From Epiperipatus broadwayi (Eukaryota; Onychophora; Udeonychophora; Euonychophora; Peripatidae), in contig JAQFVV010000018.1 of the NCBI GenBank assembly GCA_028023455.1, positions 10,374,771-10,438,770 on the forward strand: DNA of 64,000 bases, read 5' to 3'. This document shows, piece by piece, positions 23,475 through 36,694 of this stretch (positions are counted from its first letter, which is position 1; each line of letters opens with the position of its first letter). Position numbers and translations under genes: made by a program. A model generated the notes under the pieces. The model had not been told where the DNA came from. It made no database searches and was given only the letters and a program-made list of their open reading frames with translations.

Positions 23475-26386
23475 TTTTAATTTTTACTTATAATTTAATG
23501 ATTACTTTTACTGTTACAACTTTATATATAACATATATATTGAATTGATATAAAAATGATATAGTTTTACTTATCATCAGGCCCCACAAATTGGACAAGC
23601 CATAATCTGTAATGGTATAAATGTGAATTGATCAACTATTACTAGGAAATCTGTAATGGAATAAAATTGAATATACTGTAATTAATTTACTAAGTAGCCC
23701 ATCTTTTTTGATTACTAATTTTGCATAGTATAAAGTAGCTGCATACTAAATTGTATTAATGATTATTTAGCTGTATACTAAATTGTAATAGCATGAAATA
23801 TTAGTAAATTAATATTTCAAGAATATAAAAGTACTAGTACTGTTGAGTATCAATTTATTAGTTTAAAATAAATAAATATAATAACTTAACTGATTAATGT
23901 TTTTTGAGTCAACAGTTTAACTTTTGGAATCACTAAAATGTAAATAAGAAAATTATTAAAATGAGATAATAAATTATTAAGATATATAAGTATTTATTTA
24001 TTCTTTGATTAGCTGAATATTTAATATAAAAATAGAAATATGTAGAGACTCTTTTAAATTGATACCAAATTACATTGTAATCAATAAACTAGGAATAACT
24101 ATGAGATTCAAATTTAAATAATAAAAATCAAATTTATTAACATAAAAAATATATAAATAAATAATAATATATAAGTTGATGAATGGATAAAATAATTTTG
24201 ATTAGAATATTCAATTATAACTTAATGATAAATAATATAAAGGTATGTGTTGTGAAAAATATTTAACTTGTGTATCTATGAAATGATGCAAAAGATGATA
24301 AACTAATAAACCAAAAAGAAAATATTTTATTTGTATAAGCATTAATAAGTAAACCTTTGAAATATTTTTTTTTTAAAAAAACTAAGTTTTTTTGTTTCTT
24401 TCTTACTTTTTCTCATAGTTATCAATAGAAGATGACCAAATTAAATATAAACTTACACTTACAGAAAAGAACATGAATTATATGTTATTCTAAATCTGAT
24501 TTGTTTATACCTATGTTTAAACTCTATTGCTTTTCAAATATATAAATAATGGAACAAACAAAAACATACTTTAAAATATTATATATAAATCAAGATTAAT
24601 ACTAAGAAAGATATTTAAATTTTGTTTTAAAATTATCTAATTTTTTTTTTTTTGATTAGTTTATATTTATGTAATATAAACAAACACCTATATTCTACAT
24701 TAAATAAATACATAAGTAAATAAAGATATATAATCATACAATCTGGTTAACTTTCCCAAGGATCATTGGATATTCCTTTAACAGGTTATTCAATTAAAAT
24801 ATTTATTAATATATAATAAATATAACAAAAAAAAAACTATTATAAAAATTATAGTTCATAAATCGTGAAACTTCTTAATAATTCATATATAAGACAAAGA
24901 TCCTTTAAATAAAAAATGAGAAGGATTTTTAATTTGTTGATATTAAATAAACATTATATTTAAAGTTCATCTGTATTCCAAGGACATAGTTCAAAAACAG
25001 AATTTTATCCAATTAGTGAAGTAAGCATGTTTAAATAATATATTCCATAGTGAATCCTTGTAATATTAATTTTTTCATATAAATATTAACACTATTTAAT
25101 CCTTTATAAACTTAATCATTAATGCATTCCAATTTGTATCCTTTTAGTTATTTTATGACAAATATATATATTGATTACTGACAGTATTCCACATTTTAGG
25201 CCTTATAATATATTATGCTTGAGATAATTTTATTCCAAGATGTTTCCAGATCTTTCAAAAAATAATCTTTTGCAGCTAACGTTTTTTTTTTTAATCAGCC
25301 ATTCATTATTATATTGCAATTCAACTATTAATTTTTATATAAAACACATTGACTTGTTTATTAAGAAGACAGATTAAGAGAGAGTTAGATCTCATAATGT
25401 GAGTTTTTTATATCTCTTTACAAATGAAAAAACTGGGGGTTTTTTTTGGGGATTTTTTTCTTATTTTTTCTTTAAAAAAAACCTTTTTTTTTCTATTTAT
25501 AAAAAGAGAAATTTTTTTTTAATAAAAAATTTTTAAAAATTTTTTTGTTTTTTTTAAAAAAAAAATTTTTTTTTTTTTTAAAAAAAAAAAATGTTTAAAA
25601 AAAAAAAAAAAAAAAAAATTTTTATTTTAAATAATAATTTTTAAAATAAAATAATAAAAAAAAAAAAAAATATTTTTTTTTTTTTTTTTTTTAATAAAAA
25701 TTATTTTTAAATTTTTTTATATAATTATAAAATAAAAATATTTAAAAAATATTTTTAAAAGTGATCTCATATTATTTTGATTGTATTAACATACACATGG
25801 AAACATAAATAACAATTGACTATTTTGTTTATTTATGTTTATGTATTACCTGTTAAATGTATGCAGCAACTAAAAATATTAAGTAAAAAAAATATTAATA
25901 AATGAATGTCAATACATATTTTAAACTTTCTAATCTTTCTAATAATAAAATATTAATTGTATTACAATATACAATTTAATACACAATCTATTAAGAAAAT
26001 TAAAAATCATGAATGTCATATCATTTTATATTATGTTGTATTATCAATAATGTGAATCATTTGATCTTTCAAAACAATTGAAAAATAAACCAACCCAAAA
26101 AAAAATAATTTTTTTTTAATACTATAATAATTCCAGGTTTGAATCTAGATCAAGATGGTACAATATATATATATATATAATAAAATGAATCTTGATTTAC
26201 ATCTTAAAATTTAATTTATCAATATTAAATATATAACCAGCTTACAGCAAGATTACATTTTATTTTTTAATTAAAAAAATATTTAATACAAACATGTTAA
26301 TTTTTTATAGAATAACTAGTATCATTGTATTAGATATATAATTGTATTTGTTATTACATGTAGAGAAAAGACTTTAAATATATATA
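23475..26386. other. Long AT-rich intron stretch without genes
   Basis: No coding family, RNA gene or structured repeat is visible apart from the homopolymer block at 25430-25770, listed separately. Confidence 0.5.
25430..25770. repeat. A/T homopolymer low-complexity block
   Basis: Nearly 350 bp made of runs of A and T (many over 8 nt) with almost no C or G, beginning with a GGGGGTTTTTTTTGGGGATT stretch. Its texture differs from the ordinary AT-rich DNA around it and may reflect poor consensus sequence. Confidence 0.8.
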
Positions 26387-27688
26387 TACCTGGGTCTCAT
26401 TTTATGCATTAGATAGGTTCCTCAGAAAACACGCACAAAAGAAATCGCACAAAAATAGTCTTAATTTATCTTGAAAAATGGGGGATACGTATAATTTTCC
26501 AAAAATTGCATAAAAGCAAAGCAACAACGTAAAATTACTTTAAAATTCGCATAAAAAAAAATTAAAAAATAAAATATGACTAATAAAAAATTTCAAATTT
26601 GAAAAAAATTGATACAAGACAAACTTTTTTTATTAATTACAGTATTTTAATTTTATTCAAAACTATATTTTTATGCGTAATTTACATTTTTTTCATACAT
26701 GTACAGTATTTTAATCATTAACGCTATTCGAGACATCAGATTCATCATGATGTGATGTGAGGTACTGTAGCTTCTCCTTAAACGATGTCAAGAGGAAATA
26801 CAACTAAAACATTTTCCAATTGCTGTTGATTCTTCTCATTTCGCTAAGCGATCTAAAATTGAAATTTTTGTTTACAAAGAAATTCATTTTCTTGGGTGTT
26901 TTTTTTTCTCTCCGTTAGATTAAAATAAAAGTTTAAAATAAAAATAAAAACTTAGCTTACGATAATAAAAAGACAACGACTCACCACTGTTGAGCAAAAT
27001 TTAATTAAAACTAATAATTAAAAATTAAATTCTTATTTTTGTCTTTAATTTTTTAATTTTCAATTCCGGTTAAAAATCAAATTTCATCGTTTCACATCAT
27101 CTTAACGTTACGTAATTTTTAAATTGTTAATTACAATTAAAAATCAGATTTTAATTGTCAAATTTAATTATGCCCACCACTGTTACTCACCTTTTAAAAA
27201 TAAACTTGTGGACACTAAATGATTAATTGATTACGTACTCTTTTTATAAAAAGCAAAAATAGAACGTGATTTAAAATACAAAAATAACAACATACACAGT
27301 ATTTTTCATCTATAACGTTTAAACAGATTAACATTATAATCTTGTAAAATTTAATGTGTGTGTATAAAATGGGGAAATTCTGATTTTAAGTGAATTATGA
27401 ACTTCTTCATTGCATAAAATCTATTACAGTACTATTATAAAGCGCTAAAAATATTGAAATTATTAGATGGAAGTCAAACTCCGACAATGTGCTATTACTT
27501 TAAATATGACGTGAGTGCGCAAAATTTATAATATTTAAAGTAAAAGTGCATTATCGGAGCTCAACTTCTGATCCAGTAATTTTTATCACCTAAAAGAAAA
27601 CTGCATACAAAGATATTAAGAAGAAACATGAATCGCATAACTTTAAAATCGCATTAAATAAATCCGCATAAAACGATACCCGGGTGTA
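26387..27688. mobile_element. Tc1/pogo-like non-autonomous DNA transposon, copy 1
   Basis: Ends in inverted repeats: left CCTGGGTCTCATTTTATG, right CATAAAACGATACCCGGG, each bordered by TA. The second copy at 52516-53431 has the same ends and shares the first ~300 bp and the last ~80 bp; the interiors differ. The TIR resembles those of pogo/Tigger-type elements (a CTCGTTTTAT core), and TA target duplication fits the Tc1/mariner superfamily. No transposase frame is present, so it depends on a source elsewhere. It contains a nested fold-back repeat at 27453-27590. Confidence 0.75.
27453..27590. repeat. Small fold-back nested in the pogo-like element
   Basis: Inverted arms of ~50 bp carry ACTCCGACAATG / CATTATCGGAG and TACTTTAAATAT / ATATTTAAAGTA, separated by ~20 bp. 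Copy 2 of the host element lacks it. Confidence 0.65.
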
Positions 27689-28047
27689 TACTGTATTATA
27701 AGGTACCTTTTTTGAACTAGCTGTTTTGAAATGTGGACTCTTAATATTTCTTAACATTTGAGATGATTTGATATTTAATTATATATAAAAGTGTATATGA
27801 AGTTAAAATTACAATATAGGTCTAAATATATCTTACTCTGAAAAAAAAAGTGAACTGAGTCTATTTCAAAAAATGTATCCAAAGTGAGAGAGGTTGATCT
27901 GACTTTTGCACTGATGGATGATTGTGATATGATTGAGCTAAGATGAAAGATGCACTGAAATAAGAGTAAAATTTGAGAATATATATATGTGTATAGGCAA
28001 TCAATAATAGATAGAATATTGCTATATGCTTATTCCTTTTTTTTAAG
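27689..28047 (+). other. End of formin intron with acceptor
   Basis: AT-rich sequence ending in TTCCTTTTTTTTAAG at 28033-28047, the acceptor for the exon at 28048. A 93-codon frame on the other strand (27861-28142) is antisense to the exon and is not a gene. Confidence 0.6.
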
Positions 28048-28200
28048 GCTATTGTAACTGCTACAGCTGCATGTGAAGAGTTACAAGCAAATACAAAATT
28101 TAACAAGATTCTTGAATTGATATTAGTAATTGGTAACTTCATGAATACTGGAACAAGAAATGCTCAGTCAGTAGGATTTGAAATCAGTTATATTACAAAA
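28048..28200 (+). CDS. dia: Diaphanous-type formin, FH2 exon 2 of 3
   Basis: A 153-nt exon of 51 codons, phase 0 at both ends, with acceptor TTTTTTTTAAG and donor GTAAGT. It reads AIVTATAACEELQANTKFNK, ILELILVIGNFMNTGTRNAQ, SVGFEISYITK. It carries the FH2 signature GN(Y/F)MN and the RNAQ..GF segment that sets Diaphanous apart from FMNL and DAAM formins. It follows directly on IKP of the previous exon, as in other Diaphanous proteins (IKP.IVSVTAACEE). The intron after it is 12.4 kb and holds an LTR element, a 1.8 kb repeat and the hammerhead element. Confidence 0.93.
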
Positions 28201-28444
28201 GTAAGTGAGATGTATTTTAAAATTAGTATTTCTTTGTAGAACTAATCATTATTATTAATTTTTTATGTAACTGATTATTATGAAATTAAATTTTACATAT
28301 CGAGCATAGCTACATTGTGGGTTTATATCTTTTTATGGAATTCTTTATTTACATTAATCCAAACCTGTTAATCCTATTTAACTTACGTTTTAATGAGAAC
28401 TGTGAAAACAAAAAGCTAGGAAATTTAAAATAGTATATATATAA

Positions 28445-30060
28445 TGTAACACTCACATATATATGTATGTATTACATATACTTAGTTATAGTTCAGTAAA
28501 ATGAAAAAAAAATACGAATAAAGAAAAGAGAGGTCGGGGGGAGAAAATCTGATTTAAGTTTTAAATTAAGATTCAAAACCCACTCTCTTCTTTTTATCTT
28601 TAATAATAGAATTCTAAGAAAAAATGCTGTGAAAGGAAAAAGAAATAGGTATAATGTCAAAACATAATATAAATTAAAATATAATTCAAATTAGAAATCG
28701 AAAAGAAATAATAAATGACAAGTAATCTTTGTAAACTATCTCATTGGCAGAAATGCAATTTGAAAAATTCCAGTCTGATGAAGATAGTAAATTAATCTAA
28801 ATAAAGATTAAATTAATCATTTAAAAAAAACACACACCCAAAACTGAAAGTAAAAGTGAATAAAAAGGAACAATAGGGGAGGGGGGAGGCTATAAAAATG
28901 ACAGGTTTGATAGTTTAAGATGTTAATTTTTTTCTCTTCTTAAGTTAAGAAGGAGTAAAATCAATTTAATCAATTTGGGATAGTGTTCAGTTGGCTGTCA
29001 ATTTTTCGAGAGTTGGAGTTTGGTAGAGATACTTGTGAAGTTGGCCATATAGAGAGAGAACCTATTAAGAAAGTATGCAATAAACTGTAAAATTAATAAT
29101 CGACTAAATAACCCCATGTGCTGCTGTGAAAACCACAGGAGTGCTGGTTTAGGCTTGTTCCCCAGTCTCCATCACCATTAATTTCTCTCTCTTGCCATCA
29201 ATGCCTTGCCTGTAACATAAGTCTCTGTCAGCTATATTCTCTCCTATTGCCATCACAAACTTCCGCGAAATGAAAAAGGACCCAAAGCTGATGACCAAAT
29301 GGCCAGCTACAAAGAACAAAAAGAGCATCATGAACTTTAGAAGCTCACGAATGATCATCCAAATTGTGACAGTTGTATGTAGCATCACATCAAAGTTAAA
29401 ACCTAGGTAAATATATTGAACTTTATTGGTAAATGTCTAGATATTTGTAGGTATAAATGAATTGATATGAAGGAAGGACCATTGAGATTGAAAATGTTAG
29501 AATTATATAATTGAAGAAGTATGCAATGAGTTATATCTTACTAAACCATATTTATTTTTGTTTATTAATCATTATTTTTGTATATATATATTTGTGTATG
29601 TATGAATAAAAAGTGTTTGCAAAAGATTACTTGGTCTATTCTCTTTCCTTTACCTGCATCTCTATGATTAGAAAATTGGGCAAGTTTGATATGTGCTGGG
29701 TCTCCTGTCTTACAATTTTGGAGCTAGTGTGTGGGTTATTTTACAATCCGGCGCATTTCATTTATATAAAATGTATATGACCGGAGGGTGTCAGATTTAT
29801 CTTGAAAAAAAATTAATTGCCTTTGGAGGATTGGCGTAGTCCCAGCAGTTATGGAGGGGTGCTGTGATCAGGAAAAATGATCAAAATTTGTACATCCATG
29901 CCATTTCACTCTGATCATAGGTATGATTGATAGTTAATCTATCAGTACTATTCTGCCCCTTTGCTTAAGTATATGATTTAAGAGTTGTTGAAACAGTTTT
30001 TTTTTAAATTAATATATAATTTAAAAAGGGAAACTTGGGGGAAACCTTTCGACCATTACA
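28445..30060 (+). repeat. Left LTR of the gag-only element
   Basis: Matches 32682-34304 along its length with many substitutions and small indels; shared words include GAAAACCACAGGAGTGCT, CAAATGGCCAGC and TATGATTGATAGTTAATCTA. It starts TGTAAC and ends CCATTACA. A hydrophobic 79-codon frame on the - strand (29149-29388) is not preserved in the other LTR and is not a gene. Confidence 0.85.
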
Positions 30061-30941
30061 CATGTCATCCAACATGGGTGCCGATGTCCCATAAATGGCC
30101 CATCATAGATAATTTTGTTCAAGAACCAAATTACTATAAACGCCTAAGAGGCATAATTTAAAAAAAAAAGTAAAGTTGGTGAGCAGTATAAAAGGGGAAA
30201 TAACCAAAGTAAATAAAAAAAAAAAAGAATAACAATAAAATTGAAATATAAATAAAAAGGAGAGGGCAGAGAAGGCGGGCAAAGAAATAAAGAAATTTTT
30301 GTCTGTTTGTTTATTATTATGGTAAGGGTTTTAGATAAATTAGGCAAGGAAGTAGAGGGGACTGAGGAGTTCGAAGTCAGATGGGCACTTCATTTGAATT
30401 CAAATAAAGCAGAGAAGTAAATAAGCACAAAGCATTAATAGAGAAAAGAAAGATAGTGAAACAAATGCAGACACGATCTAAACAAAAATGGAGGTAGAAA
30501 AGTCAATGTGAAATTGAAGAACAGGAAGTTGAAAGTAAGGTAAAAATAATGATATAATGAATGTATTAAAAAGAAATAGTGGAGCAAAATAAGAAAGAAT
30601 TAAATGACAGAATAGATCAAGTAGTAGAAGGAACTAAAATGTGATAAAAGGAACACGTGGAAAACCAGACGAAGGCAATCGAAAAGTTAGAGCAAAAGAT
30701 TTAGTCCGGATAGACTACATTAAAATATGGGTTAAACTAGAAATCATTGAAAATATGGAGTGAGTAGAGGGCCAGTTAGAAGTAACAAATGAAGAAATTG
30801 AAGACATCAAAATAGTACAGGAGATAATGAAAAGTAATAGAAATTCTGAGAGTAGAAACTAATGATATAGTAGAGAGGATAGAGCAACTAGAATACAAAT
30901 TTGGGGGGGAAAGAAGGTAGAGGGATTGTGTGGTGGAGCGA
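30061..30941 (+). other. Leader and coiled-coil part of the gag-only element
   Basis: From about 30360 the + strand becomes purine-rich (GAA/AAG/AAA codons), broken by stops; the end reads RVETNDIVERIEQLEYKFGG, a coiled-coil-like segment that leads towards gag. Before that lies leader sequence with no frame. Confidence 0.45.
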
Positions 30942-31463
30942 ATGTCGTACCAAAGTAATCCGGCAATTGTGAACCAATTTTTTAAAATTTGTTTGTTTGC
31001 TGGTCATGCAAGAGAATTCCCATTGGAACACTTTGTAAATTTGGAGCAATATTTCACATTAAACACGATGAGCGAGGAAGTTTAGCTAGTGGTTTTTTGC
31101 AGTCATTTACAAAGCGCATCTCAGGTTTGTTAGGATTCACTGTTTTTAAAACCAACTATGTTTGATGAATATAAAATTGTACTGCGTAATAGTTATTGGG
31201 GTGAGGAATACCAGGAGAACATAAAGCATCAGATGACACAAGAAAGATGGTGTCCTGGTGAGCCATTTACACCATTTTTTCTTCATCAAGTAGCAAAGTT
31301 GAGAGCACTAATGGCGAGCCCACTATCTGAACAACAAAGTATACCTATTCTACAGTATAACCTTCCCCCGAATGTAGAACAGATGCTTATAGGCATGGAG
31401 CGGAAGACAGTCAAGCACCTGGCAGAATTATTAGCCGCATTTGATAGTGCCAGGCCAACCTAA
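30942..31463 (+). pseudogene. Gag remnant (capsid part) of the LTR element
   Basis: One frame runs from ATG 30942 to 31463, interrupted by two TAG stops (about 31080 and 31130). Before the stops it reads PLEHFVNLEQYFTLNTMSEE; after them comes a 101-codon piece with LRNSYWGEEYQENIKHQMTQ, PFTPFFLHQVAKLRALM, LSEQQSIPILQYNLPPNVEQ and KHLAELLAAFD. This is the usual capsid pattern of invertebrate retroelement Gag: a Trp-containing repeat, YF.....A..L, and a helix ending LL..FD. The zinc knuckle is not seen downstream. Confidence 0.7.
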
Positions 31464-32681
31464 AGGGGATTCAAACCACAGTAATGGGAGGCAAATATAA
31501 ATACCATAAATGTTGGTCCTCGGAGAATTTCCTAGGAAGAGAAAATAAGGCGTAAGTTGTCAGGCAATCCAAGCTGAATAAGGATATTGAGATGTACTGA
31601 CAGCGACTCTGAGGTTAACCACCTGGAACATCAGGCTAGGCCCAAGGATAGATCCCCAATTCCTCAGCTGGAGTAGTTATGCAAAAAGCAAAAAGATTTG
31701 CCTAATAAAAATTAAATAGTTTAGAACAATTTGGACGAATCCTCAGGCGATAAAAGAAAAATGAAAATCTTGCCCTTACACTTTGAAACTGGAAACCAAG
31801 TATGGCGAAGTGAAAATTAAAAATCTAAATAAAGAAAAAAAGAAAATTCCCAGTTTGTAAGACTGCTAAAAATAAGGCAGCATCATATGTCAAACAAATT
31901 CACAAGAAAGAAATAAAATAATCATACCTAGAATGGAAAATGTAAAAAAATCAGTTCGCTTATCAGTTTGCGAAAAAAAGTGCAACCAAGCACAAGAGAA
32001 TGGATAATAACTGTAAAAGAAAAGTAATAAAACTAAAAGTGAATAATACTAGTAATAGAAAGATAATAAACTAACACAACTTATAATTGCCAATAAAGCA
32101 GCATAGCATGACCAAATAAATAATAAACCATATATAAATGATGATTGTGTGAGAATAAATATTTATTTGAGGTGCTTGGGTGCATGAAAGGATGTTGAGA
32201 GATTCACAATCACAGTATATGTTTATTTTAAACCTGTTTCATTGGGAAAAATAGATCTGTCAATAATCAAGGGTTCTATTTATTTTTCAAGGATGAGGAT
32301 CAGTAGAGAAAGTCCTGAGCCCATCAAACATGCTGGAAGAGAAATTCCCAGCTTATTAATATTAGTGAAATAAGCATAAGTCAAATGGGCAGTAGAATTG
32401 TCCTGCCGTTCATAGAATGCCCAAATCCCTCATTTCATTTCCACCTTGTGAGGTCTTGACAAAAGAAATTAAATTAGGTTTAATCAGCATAAAGAGTCTA
32501 AAAATTGGTCACCCTCTGTGATTTTAGCATGTTCGATCACTAATGAGATGGATATAAGAAGGAAAAAAAAGAGAAGAAATAAGTACAACCATTAGAGCTA
32601 AAATTGGTCACTGTCCCATTTGACGCCATTTTATCTCTCAAACTGAGAGAGGTGTGATGAAACGCGCTTATATATATATAG
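31464..32681 (+). other. Interior of the gag-only element, no pol found
   Basis: Only scattered short frames. Readable phrases such as HFETGNQVWR (about 31780) may be pol scraps, but nothing can be assigned. The stretch ends in (TA)n at 32670-32680, just before the right LTR, without a clear polypurine tract. Confidence 0.45.
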
Positions 32682-34304
32682 TGTAACATATATGTGTGTG
32701 TGTGTTCGTTACATCTATTTGGTTATAGTTAGATGAAATGAAAGAAAGAAAAAAGCAAATAAAAGAAAGAGAGGACTTTAAGAAAATTAGTAGTTTTGTT
32801 AGTTGAATTGCAAGAAGGTGGAAAAGAAAATCTGATTTAAGTTTTAAATTAAGATTCAGAACCTGTTCTCTTCTTTTTATGTTTAATAATAGAATTCTAA
32901 GAAAGAACTAATGTTATAAAAAGAAAAAGTAATAGAGTATAATGTCAAAACATAATGTAAATGGAAATAAAATATAATTCAAATTAGAAATAGAAAAGAA
33001 ATAATTAATAATAAGTAATCTTTGTAGAATATCTCATCAACAGAAATGCAATTAAATTTTGGAAAATTCCTGGACACTAAAATAGTAGATTAATCTAAAA
33101 AAGGATAAGATTAATCATTAAAAAAAAACACATTTGAAAGTAAAAGTGAACAATAGGAGGGGGTCTATAAAAATGGCAGGTTTGATAGATTAAGAAGATA
33201 TTAAATTTTTTTTTCCTTAAGTTAAGAAGGAGTAAAATCAGCTAATCAATTTGGAACAGTCTTCTCAGTCGACTTGCAGTTTTTCCAGAGTTGGAATTTG
33301 GCAGAGATACTTGTGAAGTAGGTCATATAGGGAGCCTATTAAGAAAGTATGCAATGGACTGTAAAATTAATAATCGACTAAATAACATTATGTGCTGCTA
33401 AGAAAACCACAGGAGTGCTTGTCTGGCTTTGTTCCCTGATCTCCATCACCACCAATCAGCTATATTCTTTCCTATAGTCATTCCAATGTTTCAAAAAATG
33501 AAAAGGGTCCCCGAAGCTGATCACCAAATGGCCAGCAATGAAGAAAGCATCATGAGCTTAAAAGCCCACAGATAATCATCCAAGTTGTCACAATTATATG
33601 TAGCTTCACATCAAAGTTAAAACCTAGACAAATATATTGAAAATTTTATTGGTAAATGTCTAGACATTAGTAGGTATAAGTGAACTGATATGAAGGAAGG
33701 ACTATTGAGATTGAAAATGTTAGAGCTATATAATTGAAGAAGTATTCATTAAATTATATCTTATTAGACCATATTTATTTTTGTTTATTAATCATTATAT
33801 CTATTTATATATAGATATTTGTGTTAAATATATATGTAATGGAAATGTTAACATACTTGTGTGTGTGTGTATGTATATATGAATAAACAGTGTTTGCAAA
33901 AGATTACTTGGTTTATTTTATTTTCTTTACCTGTGTCTCCATGATTAGAAAATTGGGCAAGTTTGATATGTGTTCTAGATTTAGGTGCTGGATTCCATTA
34001 TATCTTTTACAGGCATTCCAGTTGTATAAAGTTTATATGACCGGATGGTGCCTGAGATTTATCTCTAAAAAAATAAATTACCTCTGGAGGATTGTCGTAA
34101 GTGCTGTGATCAGGGAAAATGATCGAGATTTGTATGTTTATGCCATTTCAATCTGATCATAGGTATGATTGATAGTTAATCTATCAATAATATTCTACTC
34201 CTCTACTTGAGTGTACAATCCAAGAGTTGTCAAAACAGTTTGTTTTTTTAAAGTTAAAAATATATATATAAAATTAAAAGAGGAAAAATCTCCCGATCGT
34301 TACA
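32682..34304 (+). repeat. Right LTR of the gag-only element
   Basis: Direct copy of 28445-30060. Begins TGTAAC, ends CGTTACA. An 88-codon frame (33890-34156) lies within it and does not match a protein family. Confidence 0.85.
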
Positions 34305-36694
34305 ATAGACAATTAAACAGCCTTCAATTGTTCATTATAGATCATAGGTCTCTGTGATTTATCTTTTTAAATAATCTGTAAAAAAGACAATGCTCACCAG
34401 GCTAATTAATTTACTGTTTGATGAGAGTTTTTCTTATTTCATCTCTATTAAGATTAGCTGCATAGACATTTGCATACTAGTAATAGAATTGCTATTAATT
34501 GGATATTTTAAAAAATTCTAAACTTACTCAGAAATCTTTATATATCTATAAAAAAAAATTCCCAGAGCCATCAAAATTCAACCTTAGATTGCTTGCTTAA
34601 AAATGGATGTGATAAACACTACATTTCAAAGCTCTTTCAATATATATATTGTAATGGATAAATAGTTTTATACATAACTTTACTAAAAGACACCACTAGA
34701 TAATAAATCTAGACTACTTTCCAATAACAAATGTAATTTAATATTATTAACTAATATAAAAAATTTCAAAGAAAGAAGTTAACAAAGTTGCAATTAAACA
34801 CAAATGATGGGAAGCTATAAATTATAAAATTAAACTCTTCCAACTAGTAATAAATCTTGAAGTAAATAACAAGTTTACACAGCATGAGTTACATTTTGAT
34901 ACCTATTAATTTGGCATGTCAAAATTTAATAATTCAAGAAATAGTCAATAATAAAAGAAACAAAATAATTTATTTTAAAAAATAAAATGATAATGTCATT
35001 GTAATAGTTAACCAATATCTAAGTTAATATATCAAAATCAGCAAATGCATGTATGATCAACAATCTAAAACATTGCCTACACAAACCAAGCCATCCTTGA
35101 TAACAATACCTAGTAGCACAATAACCTATACACTGAGGGCTATAAAACTAACCAATGAGTGAAATGCTTGTTGTATATGAGATCAACTCTACTATAATAT
35201 TTTAGGTAATGGCATAGAAACAAATATTCTTAAATCTTCATATATAAAATATTTAAATATTAATTCATCATTATAGCTTTATTATTTATAAAGATATAAA
35301 CATTACTCGTGATCAAGAAAGTATTCAATATAAAAACAAATTCATTATAAAAATGAAGCCATAGGAAATTTATACTGGAACTAACCAACAATATTAAGCT
35401 AAACATTAAATAATAATATCTCAATTATCTATACATTCAGCATTAGACAAATCCCACATTTATAGAATAAATATTCATTACCATTTAAACAATTATTATT
35501 TAAAATTATAAATATCATTAAATAACACAGATTATATATTTCATAATCTGTTGTGAGATATGACATCTATAATATAAAAATAAACTCATTTATTAGATTT
35601 GTATTATTTTTTGAACATTGTATTTAAAATGTTTGAAAATATTACTTGCATATAGCTTTGATAATTATACACAGTGATTGATAGAATATTTAAGAATTGA
35701 CAATTTATAAATAATTAATATTGGTATGATATTTATGTGAAAAACAATTTATTTAAATTAAAAAAATATTTAGTAAAGATTTATAGATTGTTTTGTAATT
35801 TTAACTTATTTACCAGTAGAAAATGTTAACGGTTTTCAAACTTAAGATATAGCAGACAATGCTTCCTTCATAAAATATAGAAGATAGGTCTAAACGAAGT
35901 TGTAAAAAAATCATAATTTTGCAGCAACTGATGATATGAAGTTATCCTATTTATGATAGATGAAAATCTGAAGAAATAGATGATCCATTTGAGTCTTGGT
36001 TCCCAAATTCTCTGGACAAACACTATTCTTATTGAGAGTTTAAAATGCAATGATTTTTAATTCAACAGCTGATGATCCTGTTTATGTGATCAAAACAGTT
36101 TTCTTGATAAAAAATCATTCTTGGCTTCTTGTCAATACAGCAGCAAATCTACAGTCTATTTAAAAGTATTTAAAACAGATAATTGTCAATTTTAAATTCA
36201 ACAATCGAATTTCTTTTTATGTTATTGTTTAAAAAAATCAATTTTTATTTATAAAAAGAGTATATAATGCCTTTAAATAATAATAATAATAACACTATTT
36301 TAAAATATCAATCACATCACACTTTTAAATTAATAAAATTTCTTTCTATACATTTTCTTAATTTATACTTCAATGAAATAAATTCCAAAGGAATATACTA
36401 TTTCAATACTAATGAATATGAATCAGTGTGAGAATATTTCAACACTGTTACCTATATTTAGAAACACATTCTAGCATTGGTTTGTATTCATTTGCTATTT
36501 TTAAATACTGTAAGTCTCTGTATTTCTATGTGGTTAATCAAGTAATTTAGAAGTATAAAATAAATAAAAGTAAATAGAAAAAAATAACACAACATTTTTA
36601 GCTAGATCTCAGAATATCAAAATTTCAAGATAAATAAAAAAATGTATGAGATTTGAAGACAATTTATGTATAAAAACAGTAAGAGGATTTATAT
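34305..36694. other. AT-rich intron, nothing recognised
   Basis: About 2.4 kb without recognisable coding sequence, structured repeat or RNA gene. Confidence 0.5.

Larger units (their letters stand above)
28445..34304 (+). mobile_element. LTR element with 1.6-kb LTRs and gag only
   Basis: Two direct repeats of 1616 and 1623 bp (28445-30060, 32682-34304) with ends TGTAAC...(A/G)TTACA enclose 2.6 kb. The interior has a purine-rich coiled-coil stretch, a gag remnant on + and about 1.2 kb of non-coding sequence; no protease, RT or integrase is visible. A TGGGTGCCGATG phrase 14 nt after the left LTR could be a displaced primer-binding site. Flanking tetranucleotides (ataa/atag) do not match fully. 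It is a non-autonomous, LARD-like derivative, probably of Ty3/Gypsy type by its gag. Confidence 0.8.

Noticed and set aside
29149-29388. A 79-codon membrane-like frame on -
   Set aside because: Lies inside an LTR and is not preserved in the partner LTR at 32682-34304.
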